Shown piece by piece: positions 37,973-48,778 of a stretch of 64,000 nt of DNA; position 1 is the first letter of the stretch; every line of letters begins with the position of its first letter. Where the stretch lies: positions 1 through 64,000 of the forward strand of contig CAMWIW010000001.1 in NCBI GenBank assembly GCA_947174415.1, read 5' to 3'. A model generated the notes under the pieces. The model saw only the letters and a list, made by a program, of their open reading frames with translations. It ran no database searches and had not been told where the DNA came from. A program made the translations under genes and the position numbers. The DNA comes from an uncultured Clostridia bacterium. GTDB taxonomy: Bacteria; Bacillota; Clostridia; Christensenellales; Borkfalkiaceae.

Positions 37973-39592
37973 TTATTTTGCAAATTCAGAAGCTCTGAAT
38001 TCCCTTATAACGTTAACTTTAATCTGTCCGGGATATTCGAGTTCCGCTTCGATCTTCTTTGCAATATCCTTCGCAAGGAATAAAGTCTGTGCGTCGTCAA
38101 CTTGGTCGGGTTTAACGATTACGCGCACTTCTCTGCCCGCCTGTATAGCGTAGCACTTGTCCACGCCGCGGAAGTCGCCCGCAATAGCTTCAAGCTTTTC
38201 AAGCCTTTTAACGTAGTTAGTGCCCGTTTCTCTTCTTGCGCCCGGTCTTGCGCCCGAGATAGCGTCGGCCGCGGCAACGAGTACTGCCTCAATAGTTTTG
38301 GGTTCTACGTCGCCGTGATGGGCAGCAATGGCGTTAATTACGTTGTTGCTTTCCCTGTATTTCTTGGCAAGGTCTGCACCGAGTTGAATGTGAGTACCCT
38401 CTTGTTCGTGGTCAACGGCTTTACCTATATCGTGGAGAAGCCCTGCACGCTTTGCAAGGTTAACGTCAAGCCCTAATTCCTGAGCCATAAGCCCTGCAAG
38501 CTGCGCAACCTCTATCGAGTGTTTATAGACGTTTTGTCCGTAACTCGTTCTGTATTTAAGTCTGCCTAAAAGTTTAATGAGTTCGGGATGAATACCGAAG
38601 ATACCAACGTCAAACATCGCGCTTTCGCCCGCTTGTTTGATTTCTTGGTCCATTTCCTTTCTTACCTTTTCAACGGTTTCTTCAATTCTTGCTGGATGAA
38701 TTCTGCCGTCCGAAATAAGCTTTTCAAGAGTAATTCTTGCGATTTCACGCCTTACGGGATCAAACCCTGAAAGAATAACTACTTCGGGCGTGTCGTCGAT
38801 AATTAGCTCTATACCCGTTGCATTTTCAATTGCGCGGATATTTCTGCCCTCTCTGCCTATAAGTCTTGCTTTCATATCGTCGCTGGGCAAGGGAACGACT
38901 GATACTGTAATTTCTGAAGCATGGTCGGCAGCACAACGCTGTACGGCAAGAGATATTATTTTCTTTGCCTCGGTAACCGCCTCTTCCTTTGCAGTTGCTT
39001 CGATATTTCTTACCTGCAACGCAACGTCATGTCTGGTTTCGTCTAAAATTTCTTCCGAGAGAAGCTTCTTCGCTTCGTCTTTGGTAAGCTGTGCAACTTT
39101 TTCAAGTTCCTGCACTATAAGTTCGTGCTGGTGCGTTACTTTTTCCTGCGTTTTTTTGACTTCGATTTCCTTGTTAGCAAGCGCTTTTTTCTGCTGATCC
39201 AATTCGCTCGTTTGCTTTAAAAGCGCCTCTTCTTTTTTGTCAAGGATATCTTCTTTCTGTACTAAACGCTGTTCCTGTTTTTGCAGGTCCTTCTTTTTCT
39301 CCCTGCTCCAGTTTTCGAATTCTTCCTGTAATTCTTCCTGTTTTTGCAGCTTCTGTTTCTGTGCCTCGATTTTAATGTTTTCGCACTCGCGTTTTGCGTC
39401 CTCTATAAATTTGTCAGACCTAGCACGGGCTGTGCCCAACTCCTTTTCAATGCTTTTTTCTTTGAGCTTTCCGCCCAAAAAAAACGCCACCACGGCAAGG
39501 CAAACCACAACGCCGAGCAATACGCCTAATATGATTGCGGGGACGTTTACCTCGTTTGCAAGAAACAGGCTGCTTAATGCCAATAAGTTCAT
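37973..39592 (-). CDS. rny: Ribonuclease Y
   Basis: N-terminal TM, coiled coil, KH ([25 protein letters not shown]), HD ([13 protein letters not shown]). Confidence 0.96.
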   Translation of the reverse strand: MNLLALSSLFLANEVNVPAIILGVLLGVVVCLAVVAFFLGGKLKEKSIEKELGTARARSDKFIEDAKRECENIKIEAQKQKLQKQEELQEEFENWSREKKKDLQKQEQRLVQKEDILDKKEEALLKQTSELDQQKKALANKEIEVKKTQEKVTHQHELIVQELEKVAQLTKDEAKKLLSEEILDETRHDVALQVRNIEATAKEEAVTEAKKIISLAVQRCAADHASEITVSVVPLPSDDMKARLIGREGRNIRAIENATGIELIIDDTPEVVILSGFDPVRREIARITLEKLISDGRIHPARIEETVEKVRKEMDQEIKQAGESAMFDVGIFGIHPELIKLLGRLKYRTSYGQNVYKHSIEVAQLAGLMAQELGLDVNLAKRAGLLHDIGKAVDHEQEGTHIQLGADLAKKYRESNNVINAIAAHHGDVEPKTIEAVLVAAADAISGARPGARRETGTNYVKRLEKLEAIAGDFRGVDKCYAIQAGREVRVIVKPDQVDDAQTLFLAKDIAKKIEAELEYPGQIKVNVIREFRASEFAK

Positions 39593-39658
39593 TTAAGCCT
39601 CCTGATAAAGTTTTAAATATATACGGAACTTCCAAAGAAGTAGTTTATATCTTATTAT

Positions 39659-39687
39659 ATTTTACACCCTAACCCTTTAAAAGTCAA
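39659..39687 (-). promoter_or_regulatory. rny promoter
   Basis: Minus strand TTGACT-17 nt-TAAAAT; SD AGGAGG before rny ATG. Confidence 0.7.
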
Positions 39688-39720
39688 TTTAATAGATAAA
39701 ATAGTTTTTATAATATTAAA

Positions 39721-39751
39721 AAATCCCGCAAGACTTATTCTTACGGGATTT
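39721..39751 (-). terminator. Terminator downstream of nadE
   Basis: AAATCCCG...CGGGATTT followed by TTTT on minus strand. Confidence 0.65.
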
Positions 39752-39755
39752 GATA

Positions 39756-41696
39756 TTATTTAAAATAATCAAGCCAAACGCTTGCAACGGCGTCTGACGG
39801 CATACGCCAATCTCCTCTGGGAGAAAGCGACACCGAACCGACTTTAACTCCGTCGGGCATACAGGAACGCTTAAATTGATGCTTAAAAAAGCGTTCGTAG
39901 AAGCTTTTCAGCCATTTTTTTATAGTTTTTTTATCGAATACGCCTTCAAAAGCCGTTTCCGCTATAAACATAATTTTATCGGGCGCAAACGCATAACGGA
40001 GCGCGTAATAGATAAAGAAATCGTGCAAAATATACGGTCCGACAATATCCTCCGTCTTTTGGGCAATATTACCGTTTTCGTCGGGCGGAAGAAGCTCGGG
40101 GCTTATTTCGGTATTTAAAATACTTGTAAGAATTTTCTTAACTTCGCCGCCGAGTTTTTCCGCTTCGTAAGCGATAAGATGCTTTACAAGCGTTTTTGGC
40201 ACGGACGCGTTCACTCCGTACATTGCCATATGGTCGCCGTTGTAAGTTGACCAACCGAGAGCCGTTTCACTCAAATCGCAAGTACCTATTACAAGCCCGC
40301 CCATATCGTTAGCTAAATCCATTAAGACCATCGTACGCATACGCGCCTGTGCGTTCTCGTACGTTACGTTTCTGTCGTCGGGGTCGTGTCCTATGTCCTT
40401 GAAATGTTTTAATACGCTCCCCGAAACGGGTATGGTTTTGGCAGTTGCGCCCAAAGCCTCTATTAGCCGCAAAGAATTGCCCTTTGTCTTCTTAGTAGTA
40501 CCGTAACCGGGCATGGTAACGGCGATAATATCTTTCGTATTCTTGCCGAGCGATTTAAATGCACGACAGGTTACGAGCAATGCAAGCGCGGAATCAAGCC
40601 CACCCGAAATGCCTATTAAAACGGTTTTAGAACCCGTATGTTTAAGACGTTTTTCAAGTCCTTTTTGCTGAATTGTGAGAACAAGTTCCGAACGGTCGGA
40701 AAGTGTTGCGCTGTTTTCGGGAACGAACGGAGTCTGTGAAAATTTTCTGCTTAAATCTTCTTCGCTTTCGAACGTTTCAAAGATTGATCTGTAATATCCG
40801 TCGTCTCCTCGCTGTTCCTTTTTTTCTTCCTTTAAGTCGGTGTAATAGCCCCCCGCCATTCTGCATCTTTCGCTTTCAAGCATTTCAACGTCAATTTCGG
40901 AATAAACGAGCCCGTTTTCAAACAGCTTGCTTTCGGCAAGTATATTGCCGTTTTCGGCAATTAAATTGTGTCCCGCAAAGGTCATATCCGTTGAGCTTTC
41001 GCCCTCGCCTGCGTCGCAATAAACGTATCCGCAAACAAGTTTTCCCGACTGCGCCTTTATCAGCGTTCTTCTGTAATCGGCTTTACCCACCGTTTCGTCG
41101 CTGCAAGAGAGGTTTACGATAATGTTTGCACCACGCTGTGCGTGCTTTAACGAAGGAGATTGAACCGTCCATAAATCCTCGCAAATTTCCGCCGCTACGG
41201 TAAAGCCAGGACAGTTGCTTGCCATAAACAAAATTTTTGTTGTAAAAGGCACAAATTGCTTATCGATAAGCCCGATGTAATCCATTATAACTTCCGTAGA
41301 GGAAGAAAAATGCCTTCTCTCGTAAAACTCACCGTAGTTGGGTAAAAAAGTTTTTGGAATAACAGCCAAAATTTTACCGTTATGGATAGCTATTGCGCAG
41401 TTGAAAAGTTTGCCGTCGTGTCTTATAGGAGCGCCCACAAACACCAGCGTTTTGATCCCTTTCGTCGCTTCGACAATATTTCTTATTCCGTTCTCACACG
41501 CGCTGATAAGCACGGGTTGATTGAATAAATCCCCGCAAGTATAACCGCAAACGCAAAGCTCGGGAAAAACGGTAAGCTGACTTCCGTTTGCCGCGCTTTC
41601 TTTTATAGCGTCTATTATTTTTTGAGTGTTGAAATCTACGTCCGCCACCCGCATTTCGGGGGTTGCGGCGCAAACTTTAACGAAACCGTATTTCAT
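39756..41696 (-). CDS. nadE: Glutamine-dependent NAD+ synthetase (nitrilase + NadE domains)
   Basis: FPELCVCGYTCGDLF, EICEDLW; GISGGLDSALALLVTCRA. Confidence 0.95.
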   Translation of the reverse strand: MKYGFVKVCAATPEMRVADVDFNTQKIIDAIKESAANGSQLTVFPELCVCGYTCGDLFNQPVLISACENGIRNIVEATKGIKTLVFVGAPIRHDGKLFNCAIAIHNGKILAVIPKTFLPNYGEFYERRHFSSSTEVIMDYIGLIDKQFVPFTTKILFMASNCPGFTVAAEICEDLWTVQSPSLKHAQRGANIIVNLSCSDETVGKADYRRTLIKAQSGKLVCGYVYCDAGEGESSTDMTFAGHNLIAENGNILAESKLFENGLVYSEIDVEMLESERCRMAGGYYTDLKEEKKEQRGDDGYYRSIFETFESEEDLSRKFSQTPFVPENSATLSDRSELVLTIQQKGLEKRLKHTGSKTVLIGISGGLDSALALLVTCRAFKSLGKNTKDIIAVTMPGYGTTKKTKGNSLRLIEALGATAKTIPVSGSVLKHFKDIGHDPDDRNVTYENAQARMRTMVLMDLANDMGGLVIGTCDLSETALGWSTYNGDHMAMYGVNASVPKTLVKHLIAYEAEKLGGEVKKILTSILNTEISPELLPPDENGNIAQKTEDIVGPYILHDFFIYYALRYAFAPDKIMFIAETAFEGVFDKKTIKKWLKSFYERFFKHQFKRSCMPDGVKVGSVSLSPRGDWRMPSDAVASVWLDYFK

Positions 41697-42704
41697 TTAG
41701 TCCTTTTTCTCCAATGCGGCTTTATGCGCCTCTCTTATTTTTGCCTCAATTTCCGCTTTTAATTCGGGATTTTGCTTTAAATGTTCGCGAAGCTTTTCGC
41801 GTCCCTGTGCGATTTTATCTTCGTTATAGTTGAACCAACTTCCGCTCTTAGTAAGCACGCCGTATTCGACGCCGAGGTCTATAAGGCAGCCTTCCTGAGA
41901 AATACCTTCGCCGTAAATTATATCGAATTCCGCAACTTTGAAGGGAGGCGCAACCTTATTTTTGACGACTTTACACTTTGTTCTGTTACCGATAATGCCG
42001 CCGTCTCCCTTCAATGCGTCAGACTTTCTTATATCAAGACGGAGCGAAGCAAAATATTTTAGCGCCTTTCCGCCGGGGGTAGTTTCGGGGTTACCGAACA
42101 TTACGCCCACTTTTTCACGCAATTGGTTAATGAAAATTACGCATGTTTTTGAGCGGTTGGTGATTGCCGTCAACTTTCTCAATGCCTGCGACATAAGCCT
42201 TGCAAGAAGTCCTACGTGCGCGTCGCCCATATCTCCCTCTATTTCGGCTTTGGGCGTGAGCGCTGCAACCGAGTCGATTACGATAATATCAACAGCGCTT
42301 GAACGAACGAGGGATTCGCAGATGTCCAACGCCTGTTCGCCCGTATCAGGTTGCGAAAGATAAAGCTCGTTGGTGTCAACGCCGAGGGCGTGCGCATACT
42401 GTGCGTCAAGAGCGTGCTCGGCGTCGATAAACGCCGCTACGCCGCCGAGTTTCTGCGTTTCAGCAATGATATGTAAAGCCACGGTAGTTTTACCCGACGA
42501 TTCAGGTCCGTAAATTTCCATTATTCTGCCGCGGGGAACGCCGCCTACACCGAGCGCTAAATCGAGTGAAAGACAGCCCGTGGGAATTATTTCAACGTCG
42601 TTGGAAACGGTAGTTTCACCGAGTTTCATAATCGAGCCCTTGCCGTACTGCTTTTCAATCATGGCGATGGTTGAGTTGAGTGCTTTTAATTTTTCTTCGT
42701 TCAT
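41697..42704 (-). CDS. recA: Recombinase A
   Basis: [40 protein letters not shown]. Confidence 0.98.
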   Translation of the reverse strand: MNEEKLKALNSTIAMIEKQYGKGSIMKLGETTVSNDVEIIPTGCLSLDLALGVGGVPRGRIMEIYGPESSGKTTVALHIIAETQKLGGVAAFIDAEHALDAQYAHALGVDTNELYLSQPDTGEQALDICESLVRSSAVDIIVIDSVAALTPKAEIEGDMGDAHVGLLARLMSQALRKLTAITNRSKTCVIFINQLREKVGVMFGNPETTPGGKALKYFASLRLDIRKSDALKGDGGIIGNRTKCKVVKNKVAPPFKVAEFDIIYGEGISQEGCLIDLGVEYGVLTKSGSWFNYNEDKIAQGREKLREHLKQNPELKAEIEAKIREAHKAALEKKD

Positions 42705-42720
42705 ATTTATATACCTCTGA

Positions 42721-43416
42721 TTATTTTAACTTTTTAAAAGCCAGAAACAGCGCAATGTTTATTGCCGTTTCGGTTATGACTTGCCGTGAACCTTTAAGGT
42801 TGTATTCGTATACGCTTATATGCTCTTCATTGCCTACTGCGATATATATAAGCCCTACGGGCTTTTTTGTATTGTCCGAATTAGGTCCTGCTATACCCGT
42901 AGTGGCAATACTTAAATTGCAGTTGCCCGTTGCCATAAGTCCGTATGCCATTTCGTAAGCCGTTTCTGCGGATACTGCGCCGTGATTTTTAAGAGTTTCC
43001 TCTTTGACGCCTAAACGCTGAACTTTGGACTTGTTGCTGTAAGTATTAAGCCCCTCGAAGAACACTTCGCTGACGCCCGAAATTTCAACAAGCCGCTTGC
43101 ATACTCCGCCGCCCGTAAACGACTCCGCAACGCTGACAGTTGCCTTTCTTAGTTTTAAGAGTTGCACAAGCCTTTCGGTAAGCGAAACGTCTTCAAGTGC
43201 GTAAACGTAATCGTTAAGGGTTGCAACCGTTTCTCTGTAAGCCTTGTCAAATACTTTATTTTCGGTTTCGCCTTTTACGATTTCTAAAGTTAAGTCGCCG
43301 TAGCTTTCGCGTAAATATACCGAAATTTCGGGACACGCACTTTTCAGATTTGCAATAGCCAAATTCACGGTTTCCACCGGTACTGCTACCGTTTTTATAT
43401 ACAAAACATCGCTCAT
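42721..43416 (-). CDS. CinA-like protein lacking the N-terminal MoaB-like domain
   Basis: C-term [44 protein letters not shown]...ATTGIAGP; true start MSDVLYIK (43416), overlapping pgsA stop. Confidence 0.88.
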   Translation of the reverse strand: MSDVLYIKTVAVPVETVNLAIANLKSACPEISVYLRESYGDLTLEIVKGETENKVFDKAYRETVATLNDYVYALEDVSLTERLVQLLKLRKATVSVAESFTGGGVCKRLVEISGVSEVFFEGLNTYSNKSKVQRLGVKEETLKNHGAVSAETAYEMAYGLMATGNCNLSIATTGIAGPNSDNTKKPVGLIYIAVGNEEHISVYEYNLKGSRQVITETAINIALFLAFKKLK

Positions 43417-44063
43417 TTTGTTAAAACTTCTCTGTTTTTTACAAGATAGTTGATACCTGAAATTACTGTTAAAACTACTGCTATTGCGAAAAACGCAAGC
43501 CCGACATAGTTGACAATAGCGCCCGCAACGTGGTCGGTGAGTTCGCTTACGCCCGCGCCGACTAAAAGAACTACGATTGATATATCCTGACAAGTCGTCT
43601 TGTATTTACCGAAGATATCTGCGGCAATAACAGTTCCCGAGCTTGCCGCAACCATTCTAAACCCGCTGACGATAATCTCTCTCGCAAGTATAAGTGCTAC
43701 GCCGCACCCCGCAACGATTAAAGCCCAAAAATCAAGATTGGCTACAAAAATCGAAGGCACGGTAAGCATTATCACTAATGCGGACAAAACGAGCACTTTA
43801 TCCGCTATGGGGTCTAAAAATTTCCCCAAATTTGTAACTAAATTGTACTTTCTTGCTATTTTTCCGTCGAAAAGGTCGGTTAAACAAGCGACGCCGAAAA
43901 CGGCAAGTGCTACGAAATAATGCGCCGTAAAATTCAGATAAAAGAAAAGAACGAAAACGGGTATCATGACCATTCTTGCAACGGTCAGCTTGTTGGGCAA
44001 ATTCATTACACCCTTGCCCGCGGCAAGCTTGTACGCCTTGCTTTCCTTATTGATTTCTTTCAT
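43413..44063 (-). CDS. pgsA: CDP-diacylglycerol-glycerol-3-phosphate 3-phosphatidyltransferase
   Basis: NLPNKLTVARM...CLTDLFDGKIARKYNLVTNLGKFLDPIADK. Confidence 0.93.
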   Translation of the reverse strand: MKEINKESKAYKLAAGKGVMNLPNKLTVARMVMIPVFVLFFYLNFTAHYFVALAVFGVACLTDLFDGKIARKYNLVTNLGKFLDPIADKVLVLSALVIMLTVPSIFVANLDFWALIVAGCGVALILAREIIVSGFRMVAASSGTVIAADIFGKYKTTCQDISIVVLLVGAGVSELTDHVAGAIVNYVGLAFFAIAVVLTVISGINYLVKNREVLTK

Positions 44064-45394
44064 AGTTCATAGTCCTCCGTGCGTCCGTAAAGATCGTAAC
44101 AGTCGCACTTTTCTATTAAAACGTCGTAATACTCGCCCTGAGATGCGCTGCAAGCGTTGAAGTAAATTTTTCCGTCAATTTCGGGGGCTTGGAAGCACGC
44201 TCTACCCACAAAACAGTTTTTTTCGTAGTCTATTCCATCGCAAAGCACTTTTACACTCTTCCCGACAAAACCTTGAAGTTTTTCAAAAGAAATTTGCTTC
44301 TGAACTTCGTAAAGAGTTTTTACTCGCCGCTTTTTTACTGAATAAGGTATCTGACCTTTGAGCTTATAAGCTGCCGTTTCGGGCTCACGAGAGTATGCAA
44401 AAAACCCGCAATTATCAAGCTTTGCTTCCTTTATAAATTCTATCAATCCCGCAAAATCTTCCTCCGTTTCCGTAGGAAAACCCGCTATAAAGGTAGAACG
44501 GATTGCTATTGACGGGATTTCCTTCCTCAGCTTGTTTATCAGCTCTAAATAACTTTCTCTTCCCGCAGGACGGTTCATAAGTTTCAAAATCTTATTTTCG
44601 CTGTGCTGTAAAGGAATATCCAAATATTTGACTATTTTAGGGTTGTCCCGTATTTCGGTAATCAGCGCGTCGTCAATCATATCGGGATAACAGTACAATA
44701 ATCTTACACTATTAATGTTGACAAGCGCTGTCAGGTTTTTTAAAATTTCTACTAATTTTTTTTGACCGTATAGGTCAAGACCGTATCTTGTAACGTCCTG
44801 CGCAACTAAAACGAGTTCAGAAACATCTCCAAGTCCCTCCGCCTCGTTCAGAAGTTTATCCATAGGATAACTTTCGTATTTGCCGCGTATTTTCGGAATT
44901 AGACAGTAAGTACAGTGATTGTTGCAGCCGTCGGCAATTTTAAGATAAGCGTAGTGCGCGGGCGTGGTTACCACCCTTTCTCCGATAAAGCCGTGAGAAC
45001 CTTGTCCGACAAAATTCACTCTTTCGCCTGAGTATGATTTTTCGAGTGCAACAAAAAATTTATCGTAATCGTCTGTGCCGAGGAATACGTCAGCTTCCAA
45101 TAGTCCCGAAAAAGTTTCTTTCGCATATTTTTGCGGCAGACAGCCCGTAACGACTATTTTTTCGAGATTGGCGCTCTTTAATGCAGAATATTCCAAAACG
45201 GTTTCTATAGCTTCCTTACGCGCTTCGTTCAAAAACGCGCACGTGTTTATAACCAGCACTTGCGCGTTTGAAGCGTCGTCGGTAATTTCACAGCCGTTCG
45301 CTTTGATTATAGCCAAAAGTTTTTCTATATCTACGCGGTTTTTATCGCAGCCGAGCGAAATTATTCCGAATTTTTTGGTTGCAAAATCAATCAT
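44060..45394 (-). CDS. rimO: Ribosomal protein S12 methylthiotransferase RimO
   Basis: ISLGCDKNRVDIEKLL; IADGCNNHCTYCLIPKIRGKYES. Confidence 0.95.
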   Translation of the reverse strand: MIDFATKKFGIISLGCDKNRVDIEKLLAIIKANGCEITDDASNAQVLVINTCAFLNEARKEAIETVLEYSALKSANLEKIVVTGCLPQKYAKETFSGLLEADVFLGTDDYDKFFVALEKSYSGERVNFVGQGSHGFIGERVVTTPAHYAYLKIADGCNNHCTYCLIPKIRGKYESYPMDKLLNEAEGLGDVSELVLVAQDVTRYGLDLYGQKKLVEILKNLTALVNINSVRLLYCYPDMIDDALITEIRDNPKIVKYLDIPLQHSENKILKLMNRPAGRESYLELINKLRKEIPSIAIRSTFIAGFPTETEEDFAGLIEFIKEAKLDNCGFFAYSREPETAAYKLKGQIPYSVKKRRVKTLYEVQKQISFEKLQGFVGKSVKVLCDGIDYEKNCFVGRACFQAPEIDGKIYFNACSASQGEYYDVLIEKCDCYDLYGRTEDYEL

Positions 45395-48300
45395 CGACGT
45401 CTCCGTAAATGTTGAAGAATTCGTCTTTCGAAAGGAGTACTTTTCTGGGTTTAGACCCCTCGGAAGGGGTAACGTAATTCATATTTTCCATCCAATCGAT
45501 AATTTTACAAGCCTTTATGTAACCCACGGGGAAACGCCGTTGTATCATCGATACGGACGCCTGATTTGAGGTTACGCAATATTTAAGGGCTTTAATGAAG
45601 GTATCGTCAATCTTCGTTTCGCTCTCCTCTCCTTCACCGCCGCCGCTGACCATAGAATTTGCCGTTTCTTCCTGCTCAACCGTGTTGATAAAGTCTGAAA
45701 CGCTTTGATCGAAGTAAGTTTCGTTGTTTGCTTTGACGAAATCGGTAACCTTCTGAACTTCGTGTGTATCCACAAAGCAGCATTGAATACGAGCAAGGTC
45801 GGGATTTTCCGCAGAACGGAAATACGCGTCGCCTTTACCCAAAAGTTTTTCCGCGCCGCCTATATCGAATATCGTGCGGGCGTCGTCGAACGAGTTTACT
45901 TTAAAGCCTATTCGCGTAGGCAAGTTGGATTTGATTAGACCCGTAATGCAGTCTACCGAGGGACGCTGCGTCGCAAGAATTAAGTGTATACCGCAGGCAC
46001 GGGCCTTTTGAACTAACTTAATTATTCTGCTCTCGATGTCCTTTTTGGCTTGCAACATCAAATCGCCGAATTCGTCAAGAATAATTACTATTTTGGGTAA
46101 CTTTTCTTCACCTTCGGGTAAATGAATGTTGTATTCATCAAGGTTCTTGGTAGCAACGCCTTTTTCGGTCATATCCTTGAAAAGCGTGTAGCGGCGTTCC
46201 ATTTCTTTAATCGCCCAATTCAACGCCTTAATTGCCTTATCTACGTCGTAGATAATTTCGTTTATCATCAAGTGAGGAAGCTTATCGTAGGAAATAAACT
46301 CAACCTGTTTGGGGTCAACGAGTATCAGCCTCAATTCCTCAGGTCCGTACTTGTAAAGGAGACTTACGAGGAGTGCGCTTAAACAGATACTTTTACCGCT
46401 ACCCGTAGTACCTGCAACGAGAAGGTGCGGCATTTTCGTTATATCAGGGCAAACGACTTCACCTTCAACATTCTTGCCGAGAGCAAAAGTGAGTGAATTT
46501 TGCTTGCTGTTTATAAACTTCGAACTTGCAAGCATCGTTTTAAGTCCGACTATCGACCGCTTGTTGTTAGGCACTTCGATTGAGAGCGCACCCTTAGAAT
46601 AGTTCAGATATGCCGTTACGTTCTCTTTCATAAGCTCCATTGCGATTGCATCGCGGTAGCCGAGCGAACGCTTTATGTTAGTTTTATCGTGAATAATTAC
46701 GTCGTAACGGGTAATTGCAGGCCCTATCGTTACATTTGCCACTTCGCTTGAAATTTTATAGCGTTCGAGAGCTTGTACGATCGTCCTTTTATTGTCTTCT
46801 ATCTCACCCGTGTTCACGTTTGAGTTTTCAGGGTAATTATCAAGCAAGTCGAGCGAAGGTCTGACGTACTTCTTCCAAACGTGCTTGGGCTTTTCTTCAA
46901 CCTTTTCAACGGGCTGTTCTACGGGTTTTTCAACACGCTTAATCTCTTCGGCTCTTCTCGAAACGCGCTCGGGCGTTACAGGTACGACGGGAGGAACGGG
47001 CGGCACTGCGCGTTCCGTTCTTCTTACGCTATCGTTTTCAGAGCGTCCGCCAACTTCGTTGCGGTCGGAACGAACGGCAAATATATCTCCGTCGTCCGTG
47101 CCGTCGTCGTCGAAAAGTTCGGCATTGCTACGCTCCCCTCTTTGCGAGGCGGGTACTCCCCTCTCCGCACGCGCAGCGTCGCCGAATATGTTGTATACGT
47201 TTGTATCCTTCTTTTCTTCCTTAGGAGCTTCGTTTCTGACTTCCTCAACGCGAGGTTCTTCTATAGCGGGCTGCTCTTGGTAAGAATCATTAAAGCCTAC
47301 CGGTCCGCGCTCTCTTGCAGGAGGACTGTACGGTTCTTCCTGTTGGGGATAACTGACTTCTTCAGGCTCGGGTTCTGACGGTTGTATGTCCGCTTGCTCC
47401 TCGTAGCCGCCATAATACGGTTGTTCTTCCTGATATGCGGGTTCTTGTCCGTAAGAACCGTATTCCCCGTTAGGCTTTTCACCAACTACGTAATTGGCAG
47501 GCATTGCCGACGATTGATTATAAACGTCGTACTGATAACTTTGTGTGTAGCTCGGCTGCTTTTCGGACTTTGACTTTTCGGAATTGCCCGAAGTGAAGCT
47601 GCTTAAATAATCAGCCTCGCTCGTTACGGGGTGATTAAAATACGAATTCTCATTAAAAATCATATTTCTTCTGTAGCTTTCGGCTGCAAACTCACCCTTT
47701 TCAAACAAAATTCTTCTGCCGAGGTTCTTTTGGGAAAATTTATTTTCTTCTTCAACCTGCGGCTGATGCATTTCTGCGTTAGCATGCTGAGGCACAACGT
47801 CGGGCGCATACTCGATATTTACAGGTACTGCCTTTGCAACGGGCGTAGCATAACTTTCTTCTACTTCGCTGTCTTTAATTTTTACTTTGCGAATTCTGCG
47901 GACGGAAACCGTACCTTTAAACGCAAAAAACGTAAGTGCGCCGCACAAAATAACGAGCAAACTGAAAATTACGTATGCCGTTACGTAGCCGCCCATTGCA
48001 AGAACGGGATAAACCACGATTGCGGAAATTACGCCGCCGAGCGTGTAACCCGAGTAGCCGTTTTGAGCGTTGCTATAACAATCCGAAATATACTGACCGT
48101 ATCCGTTTATTGGATAAGTATGCGTTGATACAGCGTGAAAGAGAAAAAACAGCATTACGGCGGTTAAGCAAATCGTTACAGTCTTTTTAAAACCGACTTT
48201 GAACTTTTTACCGAAGACAAGCCATTCACCAAGATAACCCAAAAGCATTACGATTAAAATCGAACCGTAGCCGAAAACGCCGTACATGAAAGTACAGATA

Positions 48301-48452
48301 GCTCCGCCTATTCCCGCAAAAATCGCCCTATGACTTAACAGCATTAAAAGAACGATAACACTGAATAACATCAAAGTCATTCCTATCGTTTCTTTCGTCA
48401 GAATATATGAAATTTTTTCGCTTTTGTCTTTTTTCTTGTCGCTCACGTTCAA
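45387..48452 (-). CDS. ftsK: DNA translocase FtsK/SpoIIIE
   Basis: N-terminal TM segments; HLLVAGTTGSGKSICLSALLVSLLYKYGPEELRLILVDPKQVEF; gamma domain SMIQRRFPVGYIKACKIIDWME. Confidence 0.96.
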   Translation of the reverse strand: MNVSDKKKDKSEKISYILTKETIGMTLMLFSVIVLLMLLSHRAIFAGIGGAICTFMYGVFGYGSILIVMLLGYLGEWLVFGKKFKVGFKKTVTICLTAVMLFFLFHAVSTHTYPINGYGQYISDCYSNAQNGYSGYTLGGVISAIVVYPVLAMGGYVTAYVIFSLLVILCGALTFFAFKGTVSVRRIRKVKIKDSEVEESYATPVAKAVPVNIEYAPDVVPQHANAEMHQPQVEEENKFSQKNLGRRILFEKGEFAAESYRRNMIFNENSYFNHPVTSEADYLSSFTSGNSEKSKSEKQPSYTQSYQYDVYNQSSAMPANYVVGEKPNGEYGSYGQEPAYQEEQPYYGGYEEQADIQPSEPEPEEVSYPQQEEPYSPPARERGPVGFNDSYQEQPAIEEPRVEEVRNEAPKEEKKDTNVYNIFGDAARAERGVPASQRGERSNAELFDDDGTDDGDIFAVRSDRNEVGGRSENDSVRRTERAVPPVPPVVPVTPERVSRRAEEIKRVEKPVEQPVEKVEEKPKHVWKKYVRPSLDLLDNYPENSNVNTGEIEDNKRTIVQALERYKISSEVANVTIGPAITRYDVIIHDKTNIKRSLGYRDAIAMELMKENVTAYLNYSKGALSIEVPNNKRSIVGLKTMLASSKFINSKQNSLTFALGKNVEGEVVCPDITKMPHLLVAGTTGSGKSICLSALLVSLLYKYGPEELRLILVDPKQVEFISYDKLPHLMINEIIYDVDKAIKALNWAIKEMERRYTLFKDMTEKGVATKNLDEYNIHLPEGEEKLPKIVIILDEFGDLMLQAKKDIESRIIKLVQKARACGIHLILATQRPSVDCITGLIKSNLPTRIGFKVNSFDDARTIFDIGGAEKLLGKGDAYFRSAENPDLARIQCCFVDTHEVQKVTDFVKANNETYFDQSVSDFINTVEQEETANSMVSGGGEGEESETKIDDTFIKALKYCVTSNQASVSMIQRRFPVGYIKACKIIDWMENMNYVTPSEGSKPRKVLLSKDEFFNIYGDVDD

Positions 48453-48696
48453 ATCTCCGAATTTTACAAATCCGTAAAAATTATTATCCGCTTTTAATTA
48501 TAACATCTCCAAAACAAAATGACAACAAAATAAAATGACAAATTAAATTTATTTATATATAAATAAGCGCACCCGAAACGGGCGCGCAACGGTCTTGAAT
48601 TATTTAGATTTAAGAATTATTTATAAATGTATAATTTTACATAAATAAAATTTAAAACCATGTCATTAAAAACATTTATTAATTCGCTAAATATCG

Positions 48697-48723
48697 GATA
48701 CACCCCTTAATATGCTTGAAATA
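48697..48723 (+). repeat. Interspersed motif family B, copy 1
   Basis: GATACACCCCTTAATATGCTTGAAATA; 23/27 identical to 61898-61924. Confidence 0.65.
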
Positions 48724-48778
48724 TTGAATAATTAATTTGATTAATCGATTGAAAATAATGGTTTTGGTATATGTATAA

